From Brevibacterium atlanticum (lineage in GTDB: Bacteria > Actinomycetota > Actinomycetes > Actinomycetales > Brevibacteriaceae), in assembly GCF_011617245.1 (NCBI RefSeq), contig NZ_CP050152.1, positions 2,036,503 through 2,100,502 on the forward strand: a DNA stretch of 64,000 nt, in the 5' to 3' direction. Of this stretch, positions 9,858 to 19,322 are shown piece by piece. Under the pieces are notes generated by a model that saw nothing but the letters and a program-made list of their open reading frames with translations, ran no database searches and was not told where the DNA came from. The position numbers and the translations under genes are program-made. Position 1 is the stretch's first letter. The number at the start of each line of letters is the position of its first letter.

Positions 9858-9946
9858 TGTCTTCCTTCTCTCATGTTCGTGCTCCGCTGGGGCGCGAACG
9901 GCCGACCTCGCCGTCGACCGTCGATGGGTCCCACTGTATTCCTTAG

Positions 9947-9967
9947 AAGGTTTGCAGAGCAAACCTT
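9947..9967. promoter_or_regulatory. Inverted repeat upstream of ald, candidate operator
   Basis: AAGGTTTGC and GCAAACCTT are perfect 9-base arms separated by AGA. The dyad lies 90-110 bases before the ald start. On the minus strand TACAGT, a possible -10, follows downstream. Lrp/AldR-type control of ald is known in other actinobacteria; which protein binds here is not shown. Confidence 0.5.
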
Positions 9968-10152
9968 TATGAGTGTTTTCGTCCCCTAAGATGCGAAATC
10001 AGTGTTCTGTGGCGACAAATGATACGGAAACATGAAATCGGTGGGAGGCGAAGCCGTTCTCGACGACATGGACAGAGTGCACTGCGAACTGGGTGTGAAA
10101 CGGTAAGCTGAAGGTGTCAGTGCAGAACCCCACCAAGGAGAGAAGGCTCGCC

Positions 10153-10356
10153 ATGGGACTCTACGAAGATATCGACGACCCCGACTCGAAGTACTACTTC
10201 AACCTCGAGACGAACACCGTCGAAAAGGGCCTGGTCAGCGATTGGACGCACCGCATGGGCCCGTACGAGAGCGAAGAGGTCGCACGCGCGGCACTCGAGA
10301 AGGCCCGCGAGCGCAATGAGAAGTGGGATGACGACGACGAGAAGTGGAACGGCTGA
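10153..10356 (+). CDS. Small conserved acidic protein upstream of glnA2
   Basis: The 67-residue protein starts MGLYEDIDDPDSKYYFN and continues with an aromatic/acidic pattern (WTHRMGPYESEEVARAALEKA) that resembles a minimal SPOR-like repeat, ending in a run of Asp/Glu and Trp. Small proteins of this type are often annotated as SPOR domain proteins in Micrococcales, but no function is proven. ATG 10153 is chosen because GAAGG lies six bases upstream; an ATG 39 bases earlier is weaker. The stop is four bases before glnA2, so the two are probably co-transcribed. Confidence 0.7.
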   Translation: MGLYEDIDDPDSKYYFNLETNTVEKGLVSDWTHRMGPYESEEVARAALEKARERNEKWDDDDEKWNG

Positions 10357-10360
10357 ACCG

Positions 10361-11719
10361 ATGACGCGTCAGGAGGAATTCGTTCTCAGGACCGTCGAGG
10401 ATCGTGAGGTGCGTTTCATCCGGCTGTGGTTCACCGATGTGCTCGGACAGCTGAAGTCCGTGGCCATCGTCCCGGCCGAACTCGAAGGTGCCTTCTCCGA
10501 GGGTATCGGGTTCGACGGTTCTGCGGTCGAAGGGCTGTCCCGAGTCTACGAGGCAGACATGGTCCTCAAGCCCGATCCGTCGACGTTCTCTCTGCTGCCG
10601 TGGCGCGGAGAGGTCGAACCGACCGGCCGGATGTTCTGCGATGTCCACGTTCCCGGAGGCGAACCCGCCCCGGCTGATCCGCGCAATGTCCTCAAGCGGA
10701 CGCTGGCGAAGGCAGCCGAACGCGGCTTCACCTTCTACGTGCACCCGGAGATCGAGTTCTATCTGTTCAAGAAGGACAACCTCGATCCGGCCACTGGGAT
10801 CAGCGACGGCACCGCTCCGATACCGGTGGACACGGCCGGATACTTCGACCACGTCAACGGCGGCACCGCCAATGACTTCCGTCGCGAGGCCGTGACGATG
10901 CTCGAAGCGATGGGACTCTCGGTCGAGTTCTCCCACCACGAGGCGGGACCCGGCCAGAACGAGATCGACCTCCGCTACGCCGATGCCCTGACGATGGCCG
11001 ACAACGTCATGACCTTCCGATCGGTGATCAAGGAGGTTGCGATCTCTCAGGGGGTCTATGCGTCGTTCATGCCCAAGCCGCTGTCGGCACAGCCGGGCAA
11101 CGGCATGCACACGCACGTGTCGCTGTTCGAAGGTGAGAACAATGCGTTCTTCGAACCCGGTGCCGAATATCAGCTCTCGCAGACCGGTCGCCAGTTCATC
11201 GCGGGCCTGCTCACGCATGCCGGTGAGATCTCGGCGGTGACCAATCAGCACGTGAACTCGTACAAGCGACTGTGGACCGGGCACGAAGCCCCCTCCTACA
11301 TCTCGTGGGGCCACCGCAACAGGTCGGCGCTGGTGCGGGTGCCCCAGTACAACTCGGGCAAGTCCTCGTCCGCACGCATCGAGTACCGGGCGTTGGACTC
11401 CGCGGCCAACCCCTACCTGTCCTATGCGCTCATGCTCGCCGCCGGACTCAAGGGAATCGAAGAGGGCTATGAGCTGCCGGAGGAGGCCGAGGACAACGTC
11501 TGGCTGCTCTCCGACACCGAACGCCGCGCCATGGGCATCGACGCGCTGCCGGCCAGCCTCTCGGAGGCGGTGAGTCTGATGGAGAGCTCCGACCTCGTGG
11601 CCGAGACGCTCGGCGAAGAGGTCTTCGACTTCTTCCTGCGCAACAAGAAGCAGGAGTGGAACGACTACCGGGCGCAGGTGACGCCCTACGAGCTCGCCAA
11701 ACACTTCACGTCGATGTAG
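10361..11719 (+). CDS. glnA2: Glutamine synthetase, GlnA2 type
   Basis: The 452-residue protein is a class I glutamine synthetase that joins ammonia to glutamate using ATP. GFDGSAVEG, KPDPSTFSLLPW, EIEFYLF, GPGQNEIDLRY, NGMHTHVSLF and NRSALVRVP are the expected substrate- and metal-site blocks. The region that should carry the adenylylation tyrosine lacks the NLYDLPPEE-type motif seen in GlnA1, so GlnE regulation of this isoform is unlikely. It is five bases from glnE, as in the mycobacterial glnA2-glnE arrangement. Confidence 0.92.
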   Translation: MTRQEEFVLRTVEDREVRFIRLWFTDVLGQLKSVAIVPAELEGAFSEGIGFDGSAVEGLSRVYEADMVLKPDPSTFSLLPWRGEVEPTGRMFCDVHVPGGEPAPADPRNVLKRTLAKAAERGFTFYVHPEIEFYLFKKDNLDPATGISDGTAPIPVDTAGYFDHVNGGTANDFRREAVTMLEAMGLSVEFSHHEAGPGQNEIDLRYADALTMADNVMTFRSVIKEVAISQGVYASFMPKPLSAQPGNGMHTHVSLFEGENNAFFEPGAEYQLSQTGRQFIAGLLTHAGEISAVTNQHVNSYKRLWTGHEAPSYISWGHRNRSALVRVPQYNSGKSSSARIEYRALDSAANPYLSYALMLAAGLKGIEEGYELPEEAEDNVWLLSDTERRAMGIDALPASLSEAVSLMESSDLVAETLGEEVFDFFLRNKKQEWNDYRAQVTPYELAKHFTSM

Positions 11720-11724
11720 TCGCA

Positions 11725-14700
11725 ATGGCAGGAATCACCTCACGTACGACTCACGTCCCGGATGCCACGGCACGCTTCCTCCATGAACTCGACGAGCTCC
11801 TGGGGCAGCCGTTGGCCACCGACTCCCGGTTCGTCGACCTGCTCATGGCCACCCCCGACCCGCACGGCGCCGCACTCGGACTGCTGCGGGTGATCGAGGC
11901 TGCCGGAGATGAGTCGGCCCAGCTGCTGAGCGCGGTGCGTACTGGAACCGCTGAGGATCTCGCCGAGGACGAGCTCAACCGCCCGCTGCTGGCACGGCTG
12001 CTCGCCGTCATGGGCACCTCGGAGGCGATGGTCGACCACCTCGTGCGTCATCCTGATTCCCTGCCGCTGCTGCTGGCGCCGGATCCCTTCCTCCTCATCG
12101 AGACCCCCGATGCCTCGGCCGTGTCTCTGCGTGCGAACCTGCTCGAGGCCGTCGGCGCCGGCCCGGACGATCCTGCTCCCCGCGCCGAGGTCGCCGGTGA
12201 CGACGGCATCCGGGCGCTGCGGCGGACCTATCGAGACGCGGTGCTGCGGCTGGTCGCCGACGATCTGTCGGCGGAGTCGCCGGAAGACATTGTCGACCAC
12301 GTGATGGCGGCTCTGTCGGATCTGGCGGCGGCCGCTCTCGACGCCGCGCTGGCGATCGCGCGGGCCGAGCTCGACGAAGCCGGTTCCGTGCGACTCGCGG
12401 TGGTCGCCCTGGGCAAGACCGGGGCCAGGGAGCTCAACTACGTCTCCGACGTCGACGTCGTCTTCGTCCTCGACTCCCGCACCGATGAAGAGGGGCGACG
12501 CGTGGCCACCGAACTCGCCCAGCGTGTGCGCGGAATCCTCTCCGATGCCGGTGGGGAGCCTGCGCTGTGGGAGGTCGACACCGCGCTGCGGCCGGAGGGC
12601 AAGGCCGGGGCGCTCGTGCGCACGCTCTCCGAATTCGAGCACTACTATGACGAGATCGCTCACAACTGGGAGTTCCAAGCCCTCCTCAAGGCACGGCCCG
12701 TGGCCGGCGACGCCGAGGTGGGGGAGCAGTTCTCGCAGTCGTTGCTGCCGTTGGTCTGGAAAGCTGCCAGCCGCACCGGCTTCATCGATGGAATCAGGGC
12801 GATGCGTCGCCGCGTCGTCGATCTCATCCCCACCGCCGAGGCACCCAGGCAGATCAAGCTCGGCCGAGGCGGTCTGCGCGACGTCGAGTTCTCCGCGCAG
12901 CTGCTCCAGCTCGTCCACGGGCGCACCGATGAGGACATCCGCACGCCCAACACACTCGTCGCGCTCGGCGAACTCGGCGAACACGGCTATATCGGTCAGC
13001 GGGACGCCTCGGTGTTCTCGACCGCCTACCGGTTCATGCGGGTCGTCGAACACCGGGTGCAGATTCCGCGGATGATGCGCAATGCTCTCATCCCCGATGA
13101 TGACGCGAAGCTGCGGGTCCTCGCGCGGTCGGTCTTCCGCTCCGGCTCCCGCACCGGCGCCCGACTCGAAGAGGCCCGACGGGACTACGCCCGGCAGGTC
13201 ACTCGACTGCATGAGCAGATCTTCTATCGTCCCATCCTCGATGCCGCGGTCGGCGTCCACGGAGCCGTCGTCGATGCCCACAAGCGCGGGACGAGCCTGC
13301 AGGCCGCCGCTGACCGACTCCAGGCGTTCGGCTACCGGGATCCGCAGGGCGCACTGGGTCACATCAAGGCCCTGACCACCGGTGTGTCACGGACCGCGAT
13401 GGTGATCAAACAGGTGCTGCCGGCACTGTTGGACTGGTTCTCCGACGGCGTCGAACCGGACCGAGCGCTCTTGGCCTTCCGCCGGCTGAGCGAATCCCTG
13501 TCGAGCTCGGGATGGTTCCTGAAGATGCTCCGTGACTCGGGTCTGGCGGCGAAGTCCGTCGCCGAGGTGCTGTCCCTGTCCGGCTATGCGACCGAGCTGC
13601 TGCTGCGGCAGCCGGCAGCGGTGGCCTGGCTCGATCGCCTGGACAATCTCGAAGCCCGTGATCAGCAGGTGCTCGGCGCCGAGGTCGACGGGCTGCTCAA
13701 ACGGCACGGCGCGGCCGCGGTGACGCCGATTCGGGAGACCTACAGTCGCGAACTCCTGCGCATCGCCCTGCGCGACGTCCTCGGCGTCGGCGATCGGAGC
13801 GAGATCCCCGGCGACCTCTCCGATCTCATGGATCTCGCCGTGCGCGGTGCACTGACGGCGGTGCGGGCCGATCTCGACAGTGATGAGATTCCCGGATACG
13901 ACTTCGCCGTCATCGCCATGGGCCGCTGGGGCGGACGCGAGATCGGCTATTTCTCCGATGCGGACGTCATGTACGTCTACCGGGCGAAAGACACCGACCT
14001 CGACGCGGACGCGAAGGGCAAGCTGAGCAAGCATGTGACGAAAGTCGCCCTCCAGCTGGCCGCGCGGCTCAAGGCCAGCGAGGGGGCCCAAGGCGTCGAC
14101 CTCGACGCGGATCTCCGTCCCGAGGGAAAGAACGGGCCGCTCGTGCGCACCTTCGCCTCGTATCAGGCCTACTACGCGAAGTGGTCACAGCCGTGGGAGG
14201 CTCAAGCTCTGCTCCGGGCGCGACCTGTCGCCGGCACCGATGAGCTCATCGGTGACTTCCTCGGGCTCATCGATCCCCTGAGGTATCCGGCCGAGATGCC
14301 GCAGAAGGCGCTCACCCAAGTCCGCACCCTCAAGGCGCGGATGGAGGACGAACGTCTGCCGCGCAGCGCGGACAAACGTCGGCATCTCAAACTGGGTCGC
14401 GGCAGCCTCTCCGACGTCGAGTGGACCGTCCAGCTCCTCCAGCTCGAGCACGCCCATGACACAGCCGGACTGCGCACGACGTCGACGCTGGTCGCCCTCG
14501 ACGCAGCCTGCGAGGCGGGGCTGATTCCCGACGAGGACGCCGCCGAGCTCAGGGCCGCCTGGCAGATCGCCACGGATGTGCGCTCCGCCGTCATGCTCTT
14601 CCGCGGTCGCACTGCCGAATCGCTGCCTGCCGATCACACCGAACTCGAGGCGACCGCCCGACTGCTCGGCTATGCGGCGGGAACGGGCCACGACCTCGAG

Positions 14701-14766
14701 GACGACTACCTGCGCACCACCCGCCACGCCCGGGCCGTGATGGAACAGCGCTTCTACGGTTTCTGA
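11725..14766 (+). CDS. glnE: Glutamine synthetase adenylyltransferase/deadenylylase
   Basis: This 1013-residue bifunctional enzyme adds and removes AMP on GlnA1. Two nucleotidyltransferase cores are visible: GARELNYVSDVDVVFVLD near residues 233-250 and GGREIGYFSDADVMYVY near 736-752, each followed by the LRPEGK and LGRGGLRDVEF or LGRGSLSDVEW segments. The length fits GlnE (M. tuberculosis ~994). The start ATG lies five bases after glnA2. The adenylylation target is GlnA1, encoded on the other strand 1.7 kb away. Confidence 0.94.
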   Translation: MAGITSRTTHVPDATARFLHELDELLGQPLATDSRFVDLLMATPDPHGAALGLLRVIEAAGDESAQLLSAVRTGTAEDLAEDELNRPLLARLLAVMGTSEAMVDHLVRHPDSLPLLLAPDPFLLIETPDASAVSLRANLLEAVGAGPDDPAPRAEVAGDDGIRALRRTYRDAVLRLVADDLSAESPEDIVDHVMAALSDLAAAALDAALAIARAELDEAGSVRLAVVALGKTGARELNYVSDVDVVFVLDSRTDEEGRRVATELAQRVRGILSDAGGEPALWEVDTALRPEGKAGALVRTLSEFEHYYDEIAHNWEFQALLKARPVAGDAEVGEQFSQSLLPLVWKAASRTGFIDGIRAMRRRVVDLIPTAEAPRQIKLGRGGLRDVEFSAQLLQLVHGRTDEDIRTPNTLVALGELGEHGYIGQRDASVFSTAYRFMRVVEHRVQIPRMMRNALIPDDDAKLRVLARSVFRSGSRTGARLEEARRDYARQVTRLHEQIFYRPILDAAVGVHGAVVDAHKRGTSLQAAADRLQAFGYRDPQGALGHIKALTTGVSRTAMVIKQVLPALLDWFSDGVEPDRALLAFRRLSESLSSSGWFLKMLRDSGLAAKSVAEVLSLSGYATELLLRQPAAVAWLDRLDNLEARDQQVLGAEVDGLLKRHGAAAVTPIRETYSRELLRIALRDVLGVGDRSEIPGDLSDLMDLAVRGALTAVRADLDSDEIPGYDFAVIAMGRWGGREIGYFSDADVMYVYRAKDTDLDADAKGKLSKHVTKVALQLAARLKASEGAQGVDLDADLRPEGKNGPLVRTFASYQAYYAKWSQPWEAQALLRARPVAGTDELIGDFLGLIDPLRYPAEMPQKALTQVRTLKARMEDERLPRSADKRRHLKLGRGSLSDVEWTVQLLQLEHAHDTAGLRTTSTLVALDAACEAGLIPDEDAAELRAAWQIATDVRSAVMLFRGRTAESLPADHTELEATARLLGYAAGTGHDLEDDYLRTTRHARAVMEQRFYGF

Positions 14767-14833
14767 TCGGCCGCCTCGGCGCGGGTCTGTGGGTTCGGGC
14801 GAAGGTGGGCTCAATCAGGCAGAGGGAGAGTGC

Positions 14834-16300
14834 TCAGTCGGAGAAATCCAGGCCCAACAGTGCGTTCTCGATGACTTCGGGCAGAGCCGGATGGATCCAG
14901 TACTGCCCGGTGGCGACCTCGTCGGCCGGCTGACCGAAGGCCATGGCCTGGATGAGCGGTTGGATGATCATCGAGGCCTCGTGCCCGACGATCTGCGCAC
15001 CGAGGACGAGCCGGCTGTCGCGGTCGGCGATGATCTTGACGATGCCGGGGTCGTCGGCCATCGCCCAGCCGTACGCGACGTCCGAGTACTTCTGCACCTT
15101 GACGGTGACATCGTGTCCGGCGTCCCTGGCATTCTGCTCGCTCATGCCGAGGTAGGCGACCTGCGGTGAGGAGAACACCGCGCCGGGCACCGCATGATGG
15201 TTGACGGCGACGAGTTCGTCGTCGGGTGCGGATCCGGGAGTGCCGGCAGCGACGTCGGCGGCGAGGTTGCGCCCGACGACCTTCGCCTCATGGTTGGCCA
15301 CGTGCTTGAGCTGGTGTGGCGACGAGATGTCGCCGAGGGCGAAGACACCGGGTACAGGCGCCCCGCCGGAGAGCACACGCTGGTACTCGTCGACGGCCAG
15401 CCGCTCATCGGCCACGACATCGAGCTCGGCGGCGGAGACCGCGAGTTCCGCAGTGTTGGGCACACGCCCGGTGGCCACGAGCACAGCGTCGGCGGTGAGC
15501 GTGTCGGGCAGGTCCGCCTCGGCGACGCGCCCGCTGGGCTCGATGGTGAGCGTGACCTCGCCGTCGGCGAGGTCGAACCGCTTCGCCTGCGCCCCGGTGA
15601 GGACGGTGTGGGATTCGGCGAAGAGGCGGGTGAACTCGTCCGCGGCCTCCTCGTCGAGGTTGCCGAGCAGTCGTGGGCCGCGCGCAAGGACGGTGACCTC
15701 GGTGCCGAACGAGGCGAACACGTGGGCGAACTCCATCGCGATGATTCCCGAGCCGATGATGATCAGTCGGCGCGGAGGTGCGGGGCGCCGCATGACGGTG
15801 TTCGAGGTGACGACAGGGAAGCCCTCGGTGTCGACACGGGAGGGGTCGAGGCCGTCGATCGGTGGGATGAACGGATGGGCACCGGCGGCGATGACGATGC
15901 GATCGGCAGTGATCTGCTCACCCGAGGCAGTGACGACGGTCTTCTCGCCGGTGAAGTGGACGTGTTCGGGCACGACGGTGATGTTCGGCTGTCGGTCACC
16001 GCTGCGATACTCCCTTCCTCCTGCTTCGATGGAGTCGATGCGTGAGAAGATGCGTTCCTGCAGGGCTGACCAGTCGACCTGCGGGTGCGTGGTCGAGAGG
16101 TTGTAGCGTTCGGCCTGTGCGGCCTGTTCGGCCACGGTCGCGGGGTAGACGAACATCTTCGTCGGGATGCAGCCGACGTTGAGGCAGGTGCCGCCGAAGT
16201 GCCATTCCTCGGCGACGGCCGTCTTCAGGCCCGCGAATCGCTCGTCGAGGAACATATTTCCCGATCCGGTGCCGATGAGCAGCAGGTCATAATGCGTCAA
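14834..16300 (-). CDS. mtr: Mycothione reductase
   Basis: This 488-residue flavoprotein disulfide reductase regenerates mycothiol from mycothione with NADPH. DLLLIGTGSGN binds FAD, and GGTCLNVGCIPTK holds the redox cysteines (C39/C44). The C-terminal HPALPEVIENALLGL carries the His-Glu dyad. The start is TTG at 16298-16300, chosen because GGAGGG lies seven bases upstream and the product then begins THYDLLLIG; the longer ATG frame adds 22 unrelated residues. It shows that the host uses mycothiol. Confidence 0.9.
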   Translation of the reverse strand: MTHYDLLLIGTGSGNMFLDERFAGLKTAVAEEWHFGGTCLNVGCIPTKMFVYPATVAEQAAQAERYNLSTTHPQVDWSALQERIFSRIDSIEAGGREYRSGDRQPNITVVPEHVHFTGEKTVVTASGEQITADRIVIAAGAHPFIPPIDGLDPSRVDTEGFPVVTSNTVMRRPAPPRRLIIIGSGIIAMEFAHVFASFGTEVTVLARGPRLLGNLDEEAADEFTRLFAESHTVLTGAQAKRFDLADGEVTLTIEPSGRVAEADLPDTLTADAVLVATGRVPNTAELAVSAAELDVVADERLAVDEYQRVLSGGAPVPGVFALGDISSPHQLKHVANHEAKVVGRNLAADVAAGTPGSAPDDELVAVNHHAVPGAVFSSPQVAYLGMSEQNARDAGHDVTVKVQKYSDVAYGWAMADDPGIVKIIADRDSRLVLGAQIVGHEASMIIQPLIQAMAFGQPADEVATGQYWIHPALPEVIENALLGLDFSD

Positions 16301-16356
16301 GGTCGTTCCCTCCAGAGGTCTGTACGTCCGGCCTGGTGTCGGCACGAAGCGGCGAA

Positions 16357-16388
16357 AGGGCGCCACGGGTGCAAACCCGTGACGCCCT
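16357..16388 (-). terminator. Hairpin downstream of glnA1
   Basis: AGGGCGCCACGGGT and ACCCGTGACGCCCT form a 14-base stem with one mismatch and a GCAA loop. It lies 45 bases past the glnA1 stop and is followed on the minus strand by TTTCG. Confidence 0.65.
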
Positions 16389-16432
16389 CACTCTATTCCA
16401 CGCGCGGTGAAGCCTCCGTGTGTCGGAGCGGC

Positions 16433-17857
16433 TCAGAGTGCGTAGTAGAGTTCGAACTCCGTCGGTGTCGGACGCAGACGTGCAACGTCGATCTCGTTCT
16501 CACGCTTGATCCGGATCCAGGTCTCAATGAGGTCCGGGGTGAAGACGTCACCGGCGGTGAGGAAGTCGTGGTCCTTCTCGAGCTCGTTGAGCGCCTCGTC
16601 GAGGCTGCCGGGGACGAGTTTGATGTCCTTGGCCTCCTCGGGCGGGAGCTCGTAGAGGTCCTTGTCGATCGGCTCCGGCGGTTCGATCCGGTTGCGGATG
16701 CCATCAAGACCTGCCATGAGCTGTGCGGAGAACGCGAGGTACGGGTTCGACGACGGATCGGGCACGCGGAACTCGAGGCGCTTGGCCTTGGGCGACGACC
16801 CGGTCACCGGAATGCGGATCGCAGCCGAACGGTTACGGGCCGAGTAGACGAGGTTGACGGGTGCCTCGTAGCCGGGGACCAGGCGGCGGTAGGAGTTGAT
16901 CGTCGGGTTCGTGAACGCCAGCACGGCACCGGCGTGTTCGATGAGTCCGCCGATGTACCAGCGGGCGAGGTCGGAGAGACCGCCGTAGCCGTTCTCGTCA
17001 TAGAACAGCGGCTCGCCGTTCTTCCACAGCGACTGGTGGCAGTGCATGCCCGAGCCGTTGTCGTTGAAGAGGGGCTTCGGCATGAACGTCGCGGACTTGC
17101 CGGCTTCGAAAGCGGTGTTCTTGATGACGTATTTGAAGTCGAGCAGCTGATCGCCGGCGTGCTGGAGTGTCTTGAACTTGTAGTTGATCTCCTGCTGCCC
17201 CGCGGTGCCGACCTCATGGTGGGCGCGCTCCATCTCGAAGCCGATCTCTTCGAGCGTCAGCGACATCTGGTCGCGGATGTCGGCGAAGTGATCCTGCGGG
17301 GAGACAGGGAAGTATCCGCCCTTGAAAGGAGTCTTGTAGCCCTGGTTGCCGCCGGGCTCGTCCTCGCCGGTGTTCCACGCTGCCTCTTCTGATTCGACCG
17401 CGTAGAAGCTGCTGCCGGGAGTGTTGTCGAAGCGGACCGAATCGAAGAGGTAGAACTCGGCTTCCGCGCCGAAGAACACGGTGTCGGCGATGCCGGTGGA
17501 CTCGAGGTAAGCCTCGGCCTTCGCAGCGACCTGGCGGGGGTCGCGGGAGTACGGTTCGTCGGTGAACGGGTCGACGATCGAGTGCGAGACGACGAGGGTC
17601 TTCGCCTCGCGGAAGGGGTCGATGTAGGCAGAGGTGACATCGGCCAGCAGCTTCATGTCGGATTCGTGGATGCCCTGGAAACCGGTGATCGAGGAACCGT
17701 CGAAGAGCAGACCTTCGGTGATCTCCTCTTCACCGTATGAGGCGGCAGGGAGGTTGAAGTGCTGGACCACACCGGGCAGATCGCAGAAACGGACATCGAC
17801 GAACTTCACGTCGTTGTCCGAGATGTACTTGACGAGTTCTTCAGCAGACGAGAACAC
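16433..17857 (-). CDS. glnA1: Glutamine synthetase, GlnA1 (GSI-beta, adenylylated type)
   Basis: The 474-residue protein is the main ammonia-assimilating glutamine synthetase. [45 protein letters not shown] and NRSAAIRIP are active-site blocks. [11 protein letters not shown] contains the adenylylation tyrosine, about Y402 (Y397 in E. coli), matching the nearby glnE. The start is GTG at 17857 with AGGAG eight bases upstream. A terminator hairpin follows the stop. Confidence 0.95.
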   Translation of the reverse strand: MFSSAEELVKYISDNDVKFVDVRFCDLPGVVQHFNLPAASYGEEEITEGLLFDGSSITGFQGIHESDMKLLADVTSAYIDPFREAKTLVVSHSIVDPFTDEPYSRDPRQVAAKAEAYLESTGIADTVFFGAEAEFYLFDSVRFDNTPGSSFYAVESEEAAWNTGEDEPGGNQGYKTPFKGGYFPVSPQDHFADIRDQMSLTLEEIGFEMERAHHEVGTAGQQEINYKFKTLQHAGDQLLDFKYVIKNTAFEAGKSATFMPKPLFNDNGSGMHCHQSLWKNGEPLFYDENGYGGLSDLARWYIGGLIEHAGAVLAFTNPTINSYRRLVPGYEAPVNLVYSARNRSAAIRIPVTGSSPKAKRLEFRVPDPSSNPYLAFSAQLMAGLDGIRNRIEPPEPIDKDLYELPPEEAKDIKLVPGSLDEALNELEKDHDFLTAGDVFTPDLIETWIRIKRENEIDVARLRPTPTEFELYYAL

Positions 17858-17987
17858 TTAGGTCTCCTAGTTAGGGTACGTTGGCCGTTTGGCTGACCAC
17901 GGTCAATCCTAGTCGGGTCCGCATGAAGTAGTGATGACGCTCATGTTTCGGGCATGTTTCCTGAGGATTCACTCAGGCCGGATTCCG

Positions 17988-17999
17988 TACGCTGGGGGA
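17988..17999 (+). promoter_or_regulatory. Likely leaderless promoter of the RDD gene
   Basis: TACGCT (17988-17993) is followed by six bases, GGGGGA, and the GTG at 18000. The G-run touches the start codon, too close to act as a Shine-Dalgarno. Confidence 0.5.
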
Positions 18000-18440
18000 G
18001 TGATCAATCGAGATGATTTGGGTTCGTGGCTCGATGGACCCCGCTTCGAAAGAGAGGCCGACGACTGGCCGGGCAAGAGGCTCGGCCTGCCGATCTCCGG
18101 TTCCCATTCCCTCGCCCCGGCGTGGAAGCGCATTCTTGCCCTCCTCGTCGATTGGCTGATGTGTCTGGGCATCGCGAATCTCATCGACGGCTCGAATCCG
18201 TTCCTGGCGCCGGGGATCTTCGCCCTGGAGAACTTCCTGTTGGTGGGCACCCTGGGCTATTCGGTGGGCCACCGCATCTTCGGCATCGAGGTCCGTCGAC
18301 TCAACGGGCACGTTCCGGGAATGCTCAAGTCGCTCATCCGCGCCCTGCTCGTCGTTCTCGTCATCCCCGCGCTCATCTTCGACCGCGACAACCGCGGCCT
18401 CCACGACCTCGCGGCAGGCACCGTCATCCTCCGCCGCTGA
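18000..18440 (+). CDS. RDD-family membrane protein
   Basis: The 146-residue protein has a hydrophilic N-terminus, then APAWKRILALLVDWLMCLGIANL, the first RDD helix with the Arg/Asp pair, and further helices around FALENFLLVGTLGYSVGHRIFGI and LIRALLVVLVIPALIF, ending DRDNRGLHDLAAGTVILRR as in RDD proteins. It corresponds in position to Rv2219A beside glnA1. The function is unknown. The GTG at 18000 is preferred over the upstream ATG because of the TACGCT box; the extra residues are not RDD-like. Confidence 0.8.
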   Translation: MINRDDLGSWLDGPRFEREADDWPGKRLGLPISGSHSLAPAWKRILALLVDWLMCLGIANLIDGSNPFLAPGIFALENFLLVGTLGYSVGHRIFGIEVRRLNGHVPGMLKSLIRALLVVLVIPALIFDRDNRGLHDLAAGTVILRR

Positions 18441-18445
18441 CCCCT

Positions 18446-18513
18446 CAATTGCTACCTGACGGCGGCCCAGCAACCTCGCGCGAGGTTGCTGGGCCGCCGT
18501 CAGGTAGCAATTG
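18446..18513. repeat. Perfect 68-bp palindrome, copy 2 (also a likely bidirectional terminator)
   Basis: This copy has 34-base perfect arms because the flanks CAATTG/CAATTG also pair. The inner 56 bp are identical to 8671-8726. It lies between the convergent RDD and DUF4191 genes, five bases after the RDD stop. Confidence 0.93.
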
Positions 18514-18529
18514 GGAGGGTGTGGGCGGG

Positions 18530-19267
18530 TCAGCGGCCTCGCATGGCCTTGTGGTTCGGGCGGGCCTTGTTCGGGTCGATGCCCTTCGGGATCGGCGGGC
18601 GGGTGCCCTGAGTTCCCAGCGCCGCCAGACGGTTGCGGACGGCGAGGACCTCGGCGCGGTTGAGCTTGCGCGGCAGCTTCTGCACGGTCGGAACGACCTG
18701 CTTCATCGTCAGCTGGCCCTCTTCCTTTCCGCCCTGGAAGGTGTGGATGGGGACGTTGGGGAGGATGCGCTCGTGGCGCTTCTTCTCCTTGGACAGCAGC
18801 TTTGCGCTGCGTCCCTTCGGACCTTCGCTGAGCAGGACGACACCGGCGCGTCCGGTCGAGCGGAACACGAGGTCCCGACTCTTCGGATCGATGGCGATCG
18901 GCTTGTCATCCATGAGGTAACCGCGGCGTGCGGTGTTGAGCACGGCACCGAAGGCACCTGGCTGACCGTCCATCTGCGCGAAGGCGGCGGTCTCGGCGAA
19001 GCGGCCGAGCATGAACATGCCCAGCAGGAGCCCGAGCATGAAGCCGAGGATCGTCGTGAAGATCGCGGTGGTTCCGCCGATGAGCAGACCGACCATGAGA
19101 CCGATGAGCGTGAGTCCGAGCACCGCTGCGGCCAACAGCCACGGCGTCGCCTTGTTGTGTTTGGCGGACAGCTCGTAGACCTGACGCATCTGCGCCAGAC
19201 GCCCGGGCTTCTTGTTCGGATCCTTGGGCTTGCGTCGGAAAAGTCCCTTACGCGGTTCTTCGCTCAT
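18530..19267 (-). CDS. DUF4191-family membrane protein
   Basis: The 245-residue protein has a basic N-terminus (PRKGLFRRKPKDPNKKPGRLAQMRQVYELSAKH), two adjacent membrane helices around residues ~42-88, and a basic C-terminal cytoplasmic part. The same protein family follows lipA in mycobacteria (Rv2219) and corynebacteria. The function is unknown; its constant linkage to lipA hints at a role around lipoylation or membrane attachment, but this is inference. It is 55 bases downstream of lipA, probably in the same transcript. Confidence 0.83.
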   Translation of the reverse strand: MSEEPRKGLFRRKPKDPNKKPGRLAQMRQVYELSAKHNKATPWLLAAAVLGLTLIGLMVGLLIGGTTAIFTTILGFMLGLLLGMFMLGRFAETAAFAQMDGQPGAFGAVLNTARRGYLMDDKPIAIDPKSRDLVFRSTGRAGVVLLSEGPKGRSAKLLSKEKKRHERILPNVPIHTFQGGKEEGQLTMKQVVPTVQKLPRKLNRAEVLAVRNRLAALGTQGTRPPIPKGIDPNKARPNHKAMRGR

Positions 19268-19322
19268 TCTCTCACTTGCTCTAGAAGGGCGTTGCGGCCC
19301 CGTCCTTGAGTGGCGGGCGCCT

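Noticed and set aside
10235..13362. Long minus-strand frames (496 and 540 codons) over glnA2 and glnE
   Set aside because: They are antisense shadows in high-GC DNA; the plus-strand products carry all catalytic motifs.
8500..18600. The peptide [20 protein letters not shown] shared by two predicted frames
   Set aside because: It is only the translation of the duplicated palindrome, not a conserved protein segment.
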